A stretch of 64,000 nt of DNA from Epiperipatus broadwayi. Lineage: Eukaryota; Onychophora; Udeonychophora; Euonychophora; Peripatidae. Position 1 is the stretch's first letter, and each line of letters begins with the position of its first letter. Both the position numbers and the translations under genes were made by a program. The stretch covers positions 124,001-188,000 of the forward strand of contig JAQFVV010006232.1 of NCBI GenBank assembly GCA_028023455.1, in the 5' to 3' direction. The notes below the pieces were generated by a model. It was not told the DNA's origin. It searched no databases and worked only from the letters and a program-made list of their open reading frames with translations. Of this stretch, positions 1-12,960 are shown one piece after another.

Positions 1-1454
1 TAAAAGTTTCTCATTTTCTTTCATCTTTTTTCTTCATAGTGATGATCACCAATAGAGGAGTCACCATTCAACTAATGTGTCTTGCAAAGTCTTTCCAATA
101 CCAAAAATCCTTTCCATGCAACCTTATCTTACACTTAAGAGTTCTTTTTTTGGAGTATAAAACTAGTATCTGGAACATCCTCGGTTCTTGAAATAGCTAA
201 GTCAAAACAACCATGTGCCAAACATATAAAAACATAAAACTATACATCATATGTATTTCAAATATATGGAAACTAGTGATGACTATGTAAATAGTTCAAA
301 CATATGTGGACACCTGATTATGAATGAATATTTAAAATCAATGAAGGAAAACACAGAACCCTGAAATGCTGACATAAACTTTGCATTTTTATACACAGCT
401 CTTATATAATAAAATCAAAATATATATATAAAAGAAATAAATATTCTTATTATCACCAATGAACTTTGCAAATTGCTGTATAGACTGATCTGAGATAATT
501 ATATGAAAGTTTTTAATTTATAGACATTTCATGAACCTGATTTAAATTGTAAAATGAACTTTCTTTTACCTATAAATTAATATTATTATCTATTTCACTA
601 TGAATTTCTTAGTTAATATATTTTTTTCATTTTTAAATTAACAAATATTGTGTAAATTAGAGTTAAGGGTTTAAGTTATATTGTATTGTTATAATGGTAG
701 TATTAAGAGTTTTAACAAAAAAGAGAGAGCGATTAGTAAGTGCTAAATTTCACAGCTAATTGTTTATTTTAAAATATTTAATTAGAATCAAGAGTTTAGC
801 TTGTGCAAATCCTCCTAAATACTTATTTAAGTTATTAGAATATATTCTTATTTATGTAAAACTGTATAAAATAAAAATTAGAATAGATAATATCAATAGG
901 AATTATTATCAGATTTTAAATATATTACTAGGATTAATATTTAAATATTTGCTTAAAAATGAAAAAAACTGAGAAAAAGTAATTGCCAGCCTATTAAAGC
1001 TGACACTAGAATGTACTTTTATTTTATTAATTTGTTAAAGTACATTTGATTTGTTAGTTAAAACTGTAAACAGATTCTGATTATACAATGATATATATAT
1101 ATGTCATAGATGTGCTTATACAGTATTGAGGATATTGATGTACTTCTAAGTATTTAGTAAAGTATTTTCAAAATTTTATGTGCTTTATTTTATAGATATA
1201 TATTTGACATATGCCGACGGTTTACCAATTACTCACACATCTATTCTTTAGATTTTGAAGTAGAATTTTATGTGATTATGTTTTTAGATGTATTTCAAGA
1301 ATTTACAAATTGGTATGAGATTAATTCGTATGATGATGATTGTCTAATGTTGTATTGAATGCTAATAGTGGTAAGAGTATTAACATATAATATTTAAAAC
1401 ACATGATTATTTATAAAGCACTCATTGCCTTCGAATTCAGATGAAGAGGGGTAT
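1..1454. other. AT-rich spacer, no gene seen
   Basis: The stretch is AT-rich with short simple repeats (TA tracts near 420 and 1090). The only open frames are short, low-complexity and dominated by Ile, Lys, Asn, Tyr and Leu, as expected by chance at this base composition. I see no transposon signature. Confidence 0.6.
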
Positions 1455-1800
1455 AAATTAATAAACATAAATTATTTAATTGCACTGAGACAGCTTTTAG
1501 AAAAACACTGCCAGAATCAGTGCTGAATAAAGTTATGCAGTACAGTGTTAGAACAATATGTCCAGGAAAAGATGATGGAAAAGAAAATTTAAAGAGGCTT
1601 GGGCAATTGCAATGATACATGTGCTCCATTGTCTAAAAAAAGGAATATCTAATTGTCTTATTTGTATATTGTGCCTCATTTACATATTATATATCAATTA
1701 TATAAGCTTACCTGTACTGCATAACTTTATTCAGCACTATGCTTCTGGAAATGTTTTGCCAAAATCTGGCTCAGTGCAATTAATTAATTTATGTTTTCAT
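1455..1800. repeat. Foldback element, about 90-bp arms
   Basis: The left arm (about 1459-1555, containing attgcactgagacag and gctgaataaagttatgcagt) is the imperfect reverse complement of the right arm (about 1710-1800, containing ctgtactgcataactttatt and ctcagtgcaatt). About 150 bp of unpaired sequence separates them. It has no coding capacity and no hammerhead-like core that I could see. It may be a MITE or a foldback retroelement remnant. I could not define a target-site duplication. Confidence 0.65.
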
Positions 1801-3244
1801 CTTAATTTAAAATCAATGATTTCTTTAGAATTACATATTTTCTTGAAAAGAGTTAATACATTGAGATTTATATGTGATTATTAGTAGATACTTGATTGGA
1901 GTCTATGCTAGTGTTATCTGCTAAGTGAAATTCTGAAGTAATATATGTGTGCCCTCTCCAAACATAGTTTTAACATGCATAATCAACTGATTTATTATTT
2001 AAATAACCAATATTATTGATTTAGTAATGAAACTTAGTTTGTGGTAGTATTCAGAAAGATTTTGAAAAGGTCATATAAGTGCATACATGATTTAAGGTTT
2101 AGAATTATGACCATTGAGATAATTTTATGTTTAAACATATTAAATATTAAATTATTCTAATTAGTTATAAAGTATAATAATTAAAAACATTTAAATGTAT
2201 GTTTTAATATAATCTAATGGATTTATAATAAATATAATTTTGTTTATTAAGTTTTTCTTATTAGTTATTATTATTTATGTGTGGCCATCTGAATATTCCA
2301 AGAAGTTTCTAGATTTGTATGACCTAGTGGACATAAAATTAAATCACTAGTAGTAATTGAGAGCTTTGGGCTCTGTAGAGATCTATGGTTAGATGTCCTC
2401 ATCACAAAATTATAATTTTACTATATACATATCACTGGTTAAACCCCTAATGAAGGCTGAAGTTATAATGTAAAAAATTCTAGTTAGTAAATTTAGTGAC
2501 ATCCTGTGATTATGGATGTTAATTATACCTGCATACTTTTGGGTATCCATTTCCTTGTTTATATATATATATATATATTGTATTCTTTTTATGTTTTAAT
2601 ATATACAAAAAGGATATTATGTATACATAAATAATTGATATTGTACACATTGAATAGTATGCAACAATTGGAGTGATAAGAGTTTCAATGTGCTAGCTAT
2701 ATTAGATTAAAGCACTCCAAATTGCAGATGAAAAATGAATTACTATATCTACTTTTGTGAAAAGAACTTATTGTACATATGTACTACTATATTGTGTAGT
2801 ACTGTAAGGCTGTAATTTCAGTTTGTATATTATAAAAATCACAGTAAGAAATAAATTACAATTAAGAATTTTTGCAATGTTAAATTAAAAAATGAATATC
2901 TATATTAAATTCTCTGATCAAAAATAATAAGAGATGACTTTTACTAAGTAATAAAACTTGATTATAATCAATAGTAAAAGTTCTATCTATGGAATATGAA
3001 TTGGATCAACTTTAATCAGGCATTGTCTTACATTTCTGATGAATGAGTTTTATTCTCACAGTTATTGTCTAAATTCGTTTGTTTTATGAGAATTGGTCTG
3101 CACAGAAATATAGATTCATTTTCAATTGCTTGGCAATTAGATGTTAATACTGCAAAACTTTGTATACTAACACTTATTTAGATACGACACAAAATTTATT
3201 TTTCAAATTATATTACACATACACACACACACATATATATATAT
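1801..3244. other. AT-rich spacer with microsatellite at its end
   Basis: No gene is recognisable. A (TA)n tract lies at about 2563-2578, and a (CA)n(TA)n tract at about 3218-3244 abuts the next foldback element. Confidence 0.55.
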
Positions 3245-3739
3245 GTATAACCATTACAGATCAGTCAACCCTTAGACAATCCCAATATAGATAACAATCA
3301 AGAATTTTAAACTGTTGTCAAGGCAATCTCCTTTTAGCAATAAAGATGGATTCTCATCTCTATTAATAGTCTCATATATTTATAAAGACACTAAAGATTG
3401 CAAATTGACTACAGAAATTGAAATTCTTGATTGGAAGGAGTTTAAATAATCTTTCTTAAACAGGTAAATATAACCTGTTCTGAATGCAGACTAGTAAATA
3501 GTTAATTATAACATTAAAAATTGCAATTATACTTTTCAAACTTCTTCCAATCAATAATTTGAATCTCTGTAGTCAAGTTACAATCTTTAGTGTCTTTATA
3601 AATATATGAGACCATTAATGGAGGTGGGATTCCACTTCTATTGCTAAAAGGAGGTTGCCTTGACAACAGTTTGAAATTCTTTATTGTTATCTATATTGGG
3701 ATTGTCTAAGTGTTTACTGATTTCTAATGGTTACTTATA
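3245..3739. repeat. Foldback element, about 190-bp arms
   Basis: The left arm (3245-3440) and right arm (about 3540-3739) are imperfect reverse complements along most of their length. For example, gacaatcccaatatag at about 3276 pairs with ctatattgggattgtc at about 3691, and ttgtcaaggcaa at about 3316 pairs with ttgccttgacaa at about 3655. The middle 100 bp is unpaired. No open reading frame or hammerhead core is visible. A non-autonomous inverted-repeat element is the likely identity; the family is not recognised. Confidence 0.75.
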
Positions 3740-5276
3740 AACCCATTTAGTTTTACACATTATTACACTTATATATATATAATATCTTGCTACTCTGCCA
3801 CTATTAATAATATGAAAATACTATAACAGAGAATAAAAATATATTAAATTAAACAACCCGAGTATACTTTTGACATGTGTGTCATAATCATGATTGTTCT
3901 GTTAAAAAATTATGAGACCCATATCTTGCTAATTTGAATACTATTAGATTCTTGGTTTCTTATGTATGTGTGATAAACCATGCCTCTTTGATACATTATT
4001 TATCATTTTTTCTTCACTCATTATCTTAACAACACTAGGATTAAAACTGAAACATTTGTTGAATTGGTTTTGGATTTTTTGTACATTAAGATATGTTGTG
4101 CCAATCTTGTTCTCAAATTTGCTTTTGTATTACCATGGTAGGTGTAAGGATATTCTATTTAGCTGCATCTCACCACATACACAACATTAGATTGGTTCAA
4201 TTTATGTATTTAGCCTTCGTCTTATTAATCAGTCTATTTAAACTGACGGTGTTCTAAATATAATAATAAATTTATCAGCTCAGATTTTTACAGTTTTGTT
4301 TCTGATGTGTGGTACATAAGGTAACACTGTATGTCTCAAGTTATGGATAGCTAGTTATGCATTTATTAATCAATATTTAAGGATTTATATGCTGAAAATA
4401 AGTTAAACTTGTTTTATAATATAAATTTTTCCAGAAAATTTTAAAGTTCATACCTATCATGCCATTGGGAACATATATAATAGGCTACGCTCTAACCACT
4501 ATCCACAAGTCTATTTGGATGTGCATATATATATATGTTTTAAGTAAAAAAAGAAATCAGAAAGAGAATTTTCAGTATCCAAAAATTTTTAAGGCACATA
4601 AAATTCCTTTGAAAATTTTAATTTATTATTTACATGTTAAGGAAAAAAAATATACATCTTTTATTTCTTTTCAAAAAAAAAATTTCTACGATTTCCAAAA
4701 GAAGGAAATTATATATTTTTTATTATTAAAAAATGAGTTATTTATTGGAAAATGGTTCAAGCATGATTACCAATGACTAAATAAAAATGACTGGGCCTCC
4801 CAAAAATAAAAATAAGAATTATTTTCCAATTTATTTAAAAGCATTTTTATACAGTTTACTACTTATTTTTTTTGTACAGCATTTTAAAAAATTGTTAATA
4901 TTTAAACATTTAAATAAATTGCTATTTTTTTTTTTTACATATGTAAAAAAACAACAATTGATATATATATATATTCTGTACTGGTGCAAATCCGTTTAGA
5001 AATAAAAAAATATTTCCCGGAAGTTTTCAAACAATCCTATAAATTTTAGAAAATTATCCCACAGACAACAATGCTAGCAGCTCAATTATTTATTTACAAA
5101 ATTAAATCTTAGTTTAAACGTAAATCAAAGAGCACAAAAGGATGTCTAACTATTTTTAGATAGTGAGTAAGTAAAGCTACAAAATCAGCAAATAATTATC
5201 CTGAAAAGTAATGTCTTTTCCACTATTATTCTATTATGAAGAGATGTTGAATATGATGTAGTCTGGAAAGTATTTA
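3740..5276. other. AT-rich spacer, no gene seen
   Basis: Open frames here (for example near 3966 and 4459-4999 on the plus strand) translate to Ile/Leu/Phe/Lys-rich, low-complexity peptides driven by poly-A and poly-T tracts. I see no domain, splice context or codon bias supporting a gene. Confidence 0.55.
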
Positions 5277-5825
5277 AAACTTTTAGTTTTAAAAGAATTT
5301 TATTTAGGGAGAATATTGGTTTTTTAATACATTAACTTCTTACAGTACATTGACTAAACAGGAGTCTATAATGTCACTACTGGGTTGATAGTGGATGATT
5401 TATGGAGATATTAATCCTGGGTATGGAATATATCCTGTGGTTTATAGATTGTTGTTATCAGCTATCTGGAAATGTATTGGGCTTTAGAATTTGGAATAGA
5501 TTCCAGGTTTCTTCAAATAGAAACTTAGAGGAAAGGGTCATGTCTTTATGCTTGATTTTGTTTAAAAGAGAAATGAATAGACTGCCTGGGTATGGTAGAG
5601 GAGTTGTAAAGACTAATTTGCATCTTACATTCAAGATAGAGTGGGTGAGAAATACTGACATTCTTATAATTAGAAACTGTTTACTTTGTAGAGATTCTTT
5701 TAGTGAGAGGATTCTGTAAATATCAATTTTTGTATTTTGGAAATGAGCAGGTAGGGTCAAAGTTGTTAAGAAACCTCTTGTGGTGGAGGAACCAGTTGGT
5801 ATGCATGGCTCCCAGATTTACTTTT
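5277..5825 (-). pseudogene. 5'-truncated LINE ORF2 3' end, copy A
   Basis: On the minus strand this is about 75% similar by eye to the copy at 17690-18308 and shares both its ends with that copy. Reading from about 5820 downward, the translation starts with a KVNLGAMHTNWF-type stretch. This corresponds to the region just upstream of the C-terminal zinc-knuckle in Tx1/L1-like ORF2 proteins (compare the LKLNLNVLPT stretch of the LINE at 55 kb). Relative to the other copy it has lost about 60 bp spanning the second half of the zinc motif, and it contains stops. It is a dead fragment and makes no protein. Confidence 0.65.
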
Positions 5826-6865
5826 ACTAGGTAGTTTAAAAATTTAGGCTCTAAGGCTAAGAACTTGAAAATTCTATGATTTAAAACTTTTATTAATGTT
5901 TATACTAGTCTTTTCTTCAAAAGAGACCCTTGTAGTAAGAATAATGAGCCAATTGAACAAGGCAAAATCAAAAAGAAAGTCTTTGTTTATTTAATAAGAG
6001 GAACTCTTGTTCTTAATCATCACTTTGATGTATATTCATAATTAATTCCCTGGACAACAATACATCGTGTACTCTATAAACAATTAATATAAAAATGTAT
6101 AAATATAATGTTTAAAAAAACAATCTCAGATATAGAAGAGCTATTCCAAGACTAATTGATGATTCATCAAAGAAACCAGATTTAAAACAAATATATCATA
6201 AATATGATTTGTATGTCATAACTGCTAAGAATATATTATAGTTAAGATAAATATGATAGTGATGAAATCCGCCCACTAAAATAAACAATTTAGGAATTTC
6301 GATTACAGATGCAATTGTGATTTAACACAATTTTTCTCTAACAGTGTTGCCAGTTTACGATATATTTTTTTGACTTAGAGAGAATAGTGATGGATAGTAT
6401 TAAACACGTTTTTTAAATAAATATCTTTATATACATTTGAATCTCCTATTTGTAAAGGCTTCATAGCATAGTCGTTAGAATCCCCATCTGTCAGAATCTG
6501 AGGTCTGAATTTAAACTAAGTGAACCTTGAAATGTTTTAAAACAGAAATAGACTAAAATATTTTTCTTAAATAATTGATTCATATTAAATCCAGAAAGGT
6601 ACACAATAGTAGTCAATAAATGGGTATATAGATATTCTTAGATACATAGTAAAATTTCCAAGTCAATATATATTAATTAGAAAAATTATTATTTTAATAT
6701 GATTTAATTTTCATATCATGTTCTTGTGGATTTTGAATTTATAGTTACTTCTAATCTGTTTGAATGTGATTATGAAAGGGCTTTTATATATGTATATACG
6801 CAATAAAATAAAATCATATATCACATGACTTATATAGCTTGCATTACAAATATTTAAAATAAAGA
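5826..6865. other. AT-rich spacer, no gene seen
   Basis: Only chance open frames and TA-rich tracts are visible. No repeat family was recognised. Confidence 0.5.
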
Positions 6866-7172
6866 GCATGCTAATAGCTCTAAACAAGCTTTTTTTTTCT
6901 GAATTAAGTTCACGCCCATATGATTACTTCAGTTGGAGAGCTGAATTTAAAGACATGATGTCTGAAAATTTCAGATCTTATTTTTAAGAGTTAACTATTA
7001 GATAAATGCTTAGCTTGAGTTGGTATTTTGAATCTGGTGTCCTAGCTCCTCACTGAAGAGAGCCATAGCTGGAAAACAGTCTGGGGATGGGAACAATTAT
7101 AAATAAAGATGATTTGAATGCCTTCTCTTGTAGCATTTATTATAAAAAAGCTTGTTTCGAGTTATTAGCATA
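6866..7172. mobile_element. Short foldback with degenerate hammerhead motif
   Basis: Terminal inverted repeats of about 28 bp: catgctaatagctc and aacaagctttttt on the left (6866-6896) match aaaaaagcttgttt and gagttattagcat on the right (7145-7172). A hammerhead-like motif lies inside at about 7041-7092. The right end (catttat, a few bases, then aaagcttgtt) resembles the ends of the foldbacks at 32.1-33 kb and 33.9 kb, so I place it in that group. It has no coding capacity. Confidence 0.6.
7041..7092 (+). ncRNA. Degenerate hammerhead ribozyme motif
   Basis: In order: 5' stem I strand ending CCTCA; core CTGAAGA (consensus CUGAUGA with U4 changed to A); stem II AGC-CATA-GCT; GAAA; a short ACAGTC segment ending in a GUC-type triplet; and the 3' stem I strand TGGGG, which pairs with CCTCA (one G-U). 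The U4 change should abolish or strongly reduce cleavage. The identification rests on the shared layout with the better copies at 16.47 and 58.1 kb. Confidence 0.5.
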
Positions 7173-8386
7173 TTTTTTATTTTATGTATATACGTATACT
7201 CAAAATTAAAACACTTGAGAAATCTGCTAATCATTAATAATTTGAAACTGGCTAGTATTTGTTTTTTTAATAGTGCAAATTTAAATGTATATGTACATAC
7301 ATATACACACACACATTTATATATAAGCATGTAGCAGATACAAATAAAATAAAATCAAATGGCAAGCATAGTGAACAGTCAAAATTTGTGATGAATTTAT
7401 CTATAATGCAGTCTGAAGCTAATGATTATCATCAAGCAAATTCGAATCATGATGTATAAGATTATAAAAAAGCTAGCATTAATATTCTTGATGGATACAC
7501 ATACTTAAATGTTAACAATACTTAACATAGCATATATTAAATATTATAAAAATGAACATAAAGACTGAGATCATTATATCATTTATTGATCATCAAATGT
7601 TAAGAACCATCTAGTAAAATGCATTTATCTTCATTATGAAGCATATAATGGTGTGGAGAATAAAGATAATTTTCAATACCTTACTGCCATATAAATAATT
7701 CTAAAAGGAATTATATAGATATCCATACATGTATACTTCAAACCCCATTATAATTGAAGCTTGTTTTTTGGATCACAAACCTCTGCCAAGCATTTGTGAA
7801 TAACAGTAAAAACATAATATTTAATCTAGTATTCATAATAATGATTCATAAATTTATTGACTAATAGTAATAATAATAAAAAATTAAAGTTTAATAAATA
7901 TTCTTTAGTAATACAAATAAATTACATCTAATTTGGACTTATACATAGGTATTAAATATTTGCATACATTGATAATATAAGTATAAATTAATAATGTTTA
8001 AATTGTAGTTTAAAGAAACATAGCCTGGTAATATAAAACATTACCATGTCTATTATTACCTTCCTTGACTTCATAAAGTTAAACAATCTTAATAATAAGT
8101 AAGTGGTAAATGGATTTAAATATTTGAATCATATGCACACATTATGCAATTTAAAAATAAAATAATATAAAAATAATAAATATTTCAACTCTTAATAATT
8201 AATTTGCTTTTAAATATATAAAATTACAGTATCCTCTACCTATAAATGGCACATGAATCTAAATATGATATGCACATCCATATAAAAATATTTTAATTAT
8301 TAATTTTAATTATTTATAAAATTATACACCAAATTATTTTGAAATAAATAATTCTTTAAAAATTTGGATTTTATTTATTCTTTTTT
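7173..8386. other. AT-rich spacer, no gene seen
   Basis: Contains a short (AC)n tract near 7300. Open frames across it are short and of low complexity. Nothing else is recognised. Confidence 0.5.
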
Positions 8387-8405
8387 AAAAATTAACCAGA
8401 ATCAT

Positions 8406-8504
8406 CAAGCATTGGTGGTTGAGAAGTTAATGACAGCTGCTTTACAAGTAGTTATTCCAGGTTAATGGGTTCGCTTCCCAGCTGATGCTATGACACATGA
8501 GAAA
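8406..8504 (+). mobile_element. tRNA-derived SINE, copy 1
   Basis: A roughly 90-bp tRNA-like unit followed by an A-rich tail, flanked by a perfect 19-bp direct repeat (aaaaattaaccagaatcat at 8387-8405 and 8505-8523). It has a box A-like segment (tggtggttgagaagttaatg) and a box B-like segment (gggttcgcttccc) of the RNA polymerase III internal promoter. The end (gctgatgctatgacacat) is shared with the copies at 48.9 and 61.95 kb. The long target duplication indicates LINE-mediated retroposition. The anticodon region is degenerate, so it is not a working tRNA. Confidence 0.85.
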
Positions 8505-8523
8505 AAAAATTAACCAGAATCAT

Positions 8524-9284
8524 AATGTGTTAAATCAATTAAAATAAAGTTTAAAACAAAACAAAGTCTTAACTTTCAAATCTCCTTTCCAGTTTTTGTT
8601 CTCTAAAGTAGCAGTCTTTTAAAACTTAATTACTAATTAATTCAAAATTAATATAAATAGAAGTTAAATAAAACAAAAAACAATTTAAAAAGTTTTCAGT
8701 TTTATGGTATAAAGAAATCATTTTTTCTTCATTATAATCAGGAATAATTAAAAGAAATAATATATCATAAGAGAATCTAGGTATAATCTTGAGAAAAAAT
8801 TAAAAGAGCATCAATCATTATATAAATGTATAAACAATAAGAGTAATAATGATGTAATAATGGCACCTGTTTGTTTTAGAAAAAAATGTGAATTTACTTT
8901 CAATTTCAACACAGAAAATACTAAGACTCTTTATGAAGAGAGACACTATAATAAAAGAAAAATTAAGAGGCAATGTTGATAAACAAAAATAGGATATCTT
9001 CAATTAATAAACAATGTGCTGCCATTAAAATTCATGAATCTTGGGATATGATATGATGACATTAAATTTGAATTTAAATGGTTTTCAGTTGAAAAAGATT
9101 AAGACAACTGAAATATTTCTGTGATTTATTATAGTTATTTATAATATATATTATCACCTTTATAATTTATTTTTATTACAATGTTACTACAATAATTATT
9201 TTATAATGGACATTTTATTTTCTATATACACATAATATTTAAATACAAGTATATTTTCTATACTGAATTAATGTAATTTAGAAA
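8524..9284. other. AT-rich spacer, no gene seen
   Basis: No recognisable repeats or coding sequence. The minus-strand frame at 8818-9003 is a low-complexity chance frame. Confidence 0.5.
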
Positions 9285-9376
9285 GGATTAGAATTCAGAC
9301 TTTCAAGCTCCCTACGACCATCCACTCCATCTTATACAACCTGTATACATGATTACATACATGTGAAAAAAATAAA

Positions 9377-9430
9377 TGATCTCCAATATACATATTTCAT
9401 ACTGAATCAGCACTCATCATTTGGTCCAGT
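9377..9430 (-). ncRNA. Hammerhead motif, family 1, left arm of 1A
   Basis: On the minus strand: stem Ia strand ACCAA; core ATGATGA (C3 changed to A); stem II GTGCTG-ATT-CAGTAT; GAAA intact; self-complementary stem III segment ATATGTAT; A at the cleavage position; then TTGG, which pairs with CCAA. An outer helix AGATCA follows. Loss of C3 predicts an inactive copy. Confidence 0.65.
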
Positions 9431-9891
9431 TCACCACCCCCCACACATATATACATACAATGCTCAGTTTATTTTAAGGTAGCAAATCTTTGAACTTTAA
9501 AAGACAAGCTTCAATCTTTTTCATTTTCCAACTTTTCAGCCATCCATCATTGAAAATATGAGAATGGAATGCTTAAAGACCTTGTTGAAAACAATATTAT
9601 TGTCATACCCATGTTGAGCCATAAGCCAATATGACCCCTCACACATAGGACTTTAATATAAAGTGGACATATTAAGGCCCTATGTGTGAGAGTCAGATTG
9701 ACTTAAGGTCAATGTGGGTATGACTATAATATTGGCATCAATAAGGGTTTTGAGCATTCCATCCTTGGATTTTCAATGAAATGGATGGCTGAAGAGTTGG
9801 AGTGTAGGGAAGATTGAAGCTGGTCCATTAAAGTTTGAACATTTGCTATCTTAATGTAAACTGAGCTCTGATTGTGTATATGTGTGGGAGA

Positions 9892-9947
9892 TGATAATCA
9901 GGGTGGATGATTCCTGGTTCAGCATAAAATACATATATTGGAGATCA
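9892..9947 (+). ncRNA. Degenerate hammerhead motif, right arm of 1A
   Basis: The plus-strand mirror of the left-arm motif. It keeps stem II CTG-GTT-CAG, the ATACATAT stem III segment and TTGGAGATCA, but the CUGAUGA block is eroded to GGATGAT and the second block is AAAA rather than GAAA. It would not be recognised without the other copies. Confidence 0.45.
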
Positions 9948-10025
9948 TTTATCTTTTTCATATTTATCAGTTGTATAAGATGGATTGGATAACTATAGGA
10001 ATCTTAAAAATCTGAGTTTAAGACT

Positions 10026-11448
10026 CTTATAATTATATATATTGTAACCTTCACTTTTACATTGACTAATAAAATGATGCACTTCTACTATCTACTATAG
10101 TATTTCAATGATGAATAATAAAGTATAATGAGACTCTATCTGGTTTAAAACTTACAATAAATAAAAACATAAGATGGACTTAAGAGATGGTCACAACATA
10201 GAGGTTTTAACATTGAGAAGCATATAAAATATACTTCACAATGACATTTCTATTGTAGAAATTCTCAAGCTACTATCCTATTATAATCATTAGGAAAATC
10301 TCTACAATAAACAATGACTAACATAATATTTCATTTGAAATAATAACTATTCTATAATTTAAGAAGCTAAAAAATAATAATATTAAAAACACAAACTAAA
10401 TTAAATTGAAATAAATAATACTATCCCATGGATATCTCCAGGATCATGATTATTCTTTTCTAAAATATAACAATCATGTTGATAGTTAAATAATTGAATC
10501 ACAAGAGAAATTTTGTTGAGATCCAACTATTTAAATAAAATAACACCACTTACTTTCACTTACATAATTTAATTTACCTTTCTAATATTTATTCTCATAC
10601 TTATACAAATAGAAATCATAATAAAATAATCAGTTTATTATAATTAAAAGCTCTATCATACAATCATTATCTCCTATCATTTCACTCAATTAAATACATT
10701 TCTTAATTAATTAATTAGCATTTATCCATTGGAATTGTATTTTTCAATATAATAATTATAATATATTTTATCAATAACTTGTATTTTAAAATAATATAAT
10801 ATTTTAAAATTTATTCTATAAAATACATTTCAAAACTGGATTTCAAAATCAGAATGTCTTAAAAAATAATATCAATTTCTGTTACAGGCTGATATTTGAA
10901 TGTAATGCATTACATTTGTAATAATATTTAATTGCAATTTTCAAATAAGCCTTCAAGAATTTTTTTATATTTTAAAAATAATAAATGTAAAATGTTTCCA
11001 TCTGCAGTTTTTTTACATTACATATATATGAATATTTGTGACCCTAAAAATGGACATGATTAACATCGGAAAGTTGGGAAGGGAGTAGTGACTAATAGTC
11101 CATGAGAAAGAAAAATCATTGCATAAAAATATGTGTATTTTGTTATATATATATAGATAAAAGTCAAAAGTATAAAATGTGTATAAAATAGTGATTTATA
11201 TGAAAGTTGAATGTACAAAAGTAGAGGACTGCCTGTATTTGACAATGTAGAGATTATCTTTTATTAAAAAAGTGAATTAGAAAAGACAAAAAAAAAACCT
11301 CTGTTGTTAAATTTTGTTTGAATCTGAGGCCATCAATCTCATGAAGAAATTTTTTGATGATGAAGGAAGTTGATTTTTGAAGTGAATTATGAGAATGAGA
11401 AGACTATTATATATATATTAAATGTTTATATGGATTTTATTATAAAGG
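10026..11448. other. AT-rich spacer, no gene seen
   Basis: Contains TA-rich low-complexity stretches. No gene or repeat family is recognised. Confidence 0.5.
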
Positions 11449-11722
11449 TATGAGGAAATAAATCCATTAAATAGAGGAAAACTTTAACTGTTGATATTAC
11501 TAAAAAACTATCAATTACTACTAATTGACAATTCCTGAAGCAAAGCAAGTTTTTCTCATAATAGCTCTTTTGTTGGATTCCTTTTGTTTTAAAGATCCCC
11601 AACAAAAGAGCTATTATGAGAAAAACCTGTGCCTCAGGAATTGTTAATAAGTAGTAATTGATAGTTTCTTAGTATCATCAAAAGTTAGTGTTTCTCTATT
11701 TAATGAATTTATCTCCTCATAT
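11449..11722. repeat. Foldback element, about 115-bp arms
   Basis: A close inverted repeat. Its inner arms are almost perfect: ttttctcataatagctc and ttttgttgg at 11551-11576 pair with ccaacaaaag and agctattatgagaaaa at 11598-11626. The outer arms pair as tgaggaaataaa with tttatctcctca. The loop is only about 25 bp. No hammerhead core or coding sequence is seen. It lies directly against the tetranucleotide array that follows. Confidence 0.8.
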
Positions 11723-12140
<418 letters not shown>

Positions 12141-12774
12141 TTCACTGATATACAAATTATATAACCTTTTAAAATTACTTTAAGCTGAAGTTTGTTTTTA
12201 AAAATGTATAGTTTTGTAATTATATTTCAGACTAATAAGACCACTTTATATCCTGAGGTACTTCAAAGTAAGTAGACGATTTCTTATAAATATCCAATAT
12301 TTTCTAGTAATTAGTTAATCACTTTAACGTTAAATGAAATATGGTAGATTAATTGGAAATAGTTTTTTAAAATTAAGCTTGATATTGAAAACTTACCTTA
12401 TTAATTAAAATATTAAGATAAATGTCAACAAGCAGCTAAAAATATCTTTTCCTATCAAGCCACGTAAAAAAAACAATCTTTGGATCAATAAGAATGAGAT
12501 GATGATAAGTATTTATTAATAAATGTCTATCAATAGTTTGAGAATTTTATTTTTTTAAAAAAGACTGACATGATATATATATATATTATACACATATAAA
12601 TTGTTTCTATCTTTTTTATTTTAAATATATAGCTATAAACTTTAAAAGAAATACCTAAATTGATTTTAATATGTATTTTTACCGATATAGATAAATTCAG
12701 TTAGACTTGACCCTTTTAATCTTACTTAATAGTCATATTTAACTATAGATTTATTTATGTGAATTATAAATATA
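12141..12774. other. AT-rich spacer, no gene seen
   Basis: Nothing recognisable beyond short TA tracts (about 12574-12587). Confidence 0.5.
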
Positions 12775-12867
12775 AGGTATTTAAATTCAGACTTTTAAGC
12801 CACTTCACTATTCACACTATCTTATACTACTGATATACATGACCACACACATGCAGAAAAGATAAAT

Positions 12868-12930
12868 AATCACCAATAGACGTATTTTGTGCTAAACCAG
12901 GACTCATCAGTTGGTCTAGATTACCATCTC
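12868..12930 (-). ncRNA. Hammerhead motif, family 1 (copy 1B)
   Basis: On the minus strand: CCAA of stem Ia; intact CTGATGA; stem II GTCCTG-GTT-TAGCAC with one mismatch; AAAA in place of GAAA; stem III segment ATACGTCT; A; TTGG pairing with CCAA; and AATC/GATT as outer stem I. The lost G12 follows C11.1, so the change CGAAA to CAAAA is what CpG deamination would give. Confidence 0.65.
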
Positions 12931-12960
12931 TACTCATCAGTTGGTCTAGATTACCATCTC
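12902..12960. repeat. 29-bp exact duplication inside the ribozyme motif
   Basis: The segment actcatcagttggtctagat and the nine bases after it (12902-12930) repeats exactly at 12932-12960. It contains the complement of CTGATGA and the 5' strand of stem I, so half of the hammerhead has been duplicated in tandem. Confidence 0.9.

Larger units (their letters stand above)
9285..10025. mobile_element. Large hammerhead foldback, family 1 (copy 1A)
   Basis: A near-palindrome of about 740 bp. The left arm (9285 to about 9653) and right arm (about 9680-10025) are imperfect reverse complements; for example catcttatacaac at about 9328 pairs with gttgtataagatg at about 9970, and cctcacacatagg near the centre pairs with cctatgtgtgag. 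Each arm carries one hammerhead-like motif about 90 bp from its outer end, pointing outward. There is no ORF. Related copies lie at 12.8, 49.8 and 50.6-51.8 kb, with a fragment at 46.6 kb. It is non-autonomous and was probably moved by another element's machinery. Confidence 0.8.
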
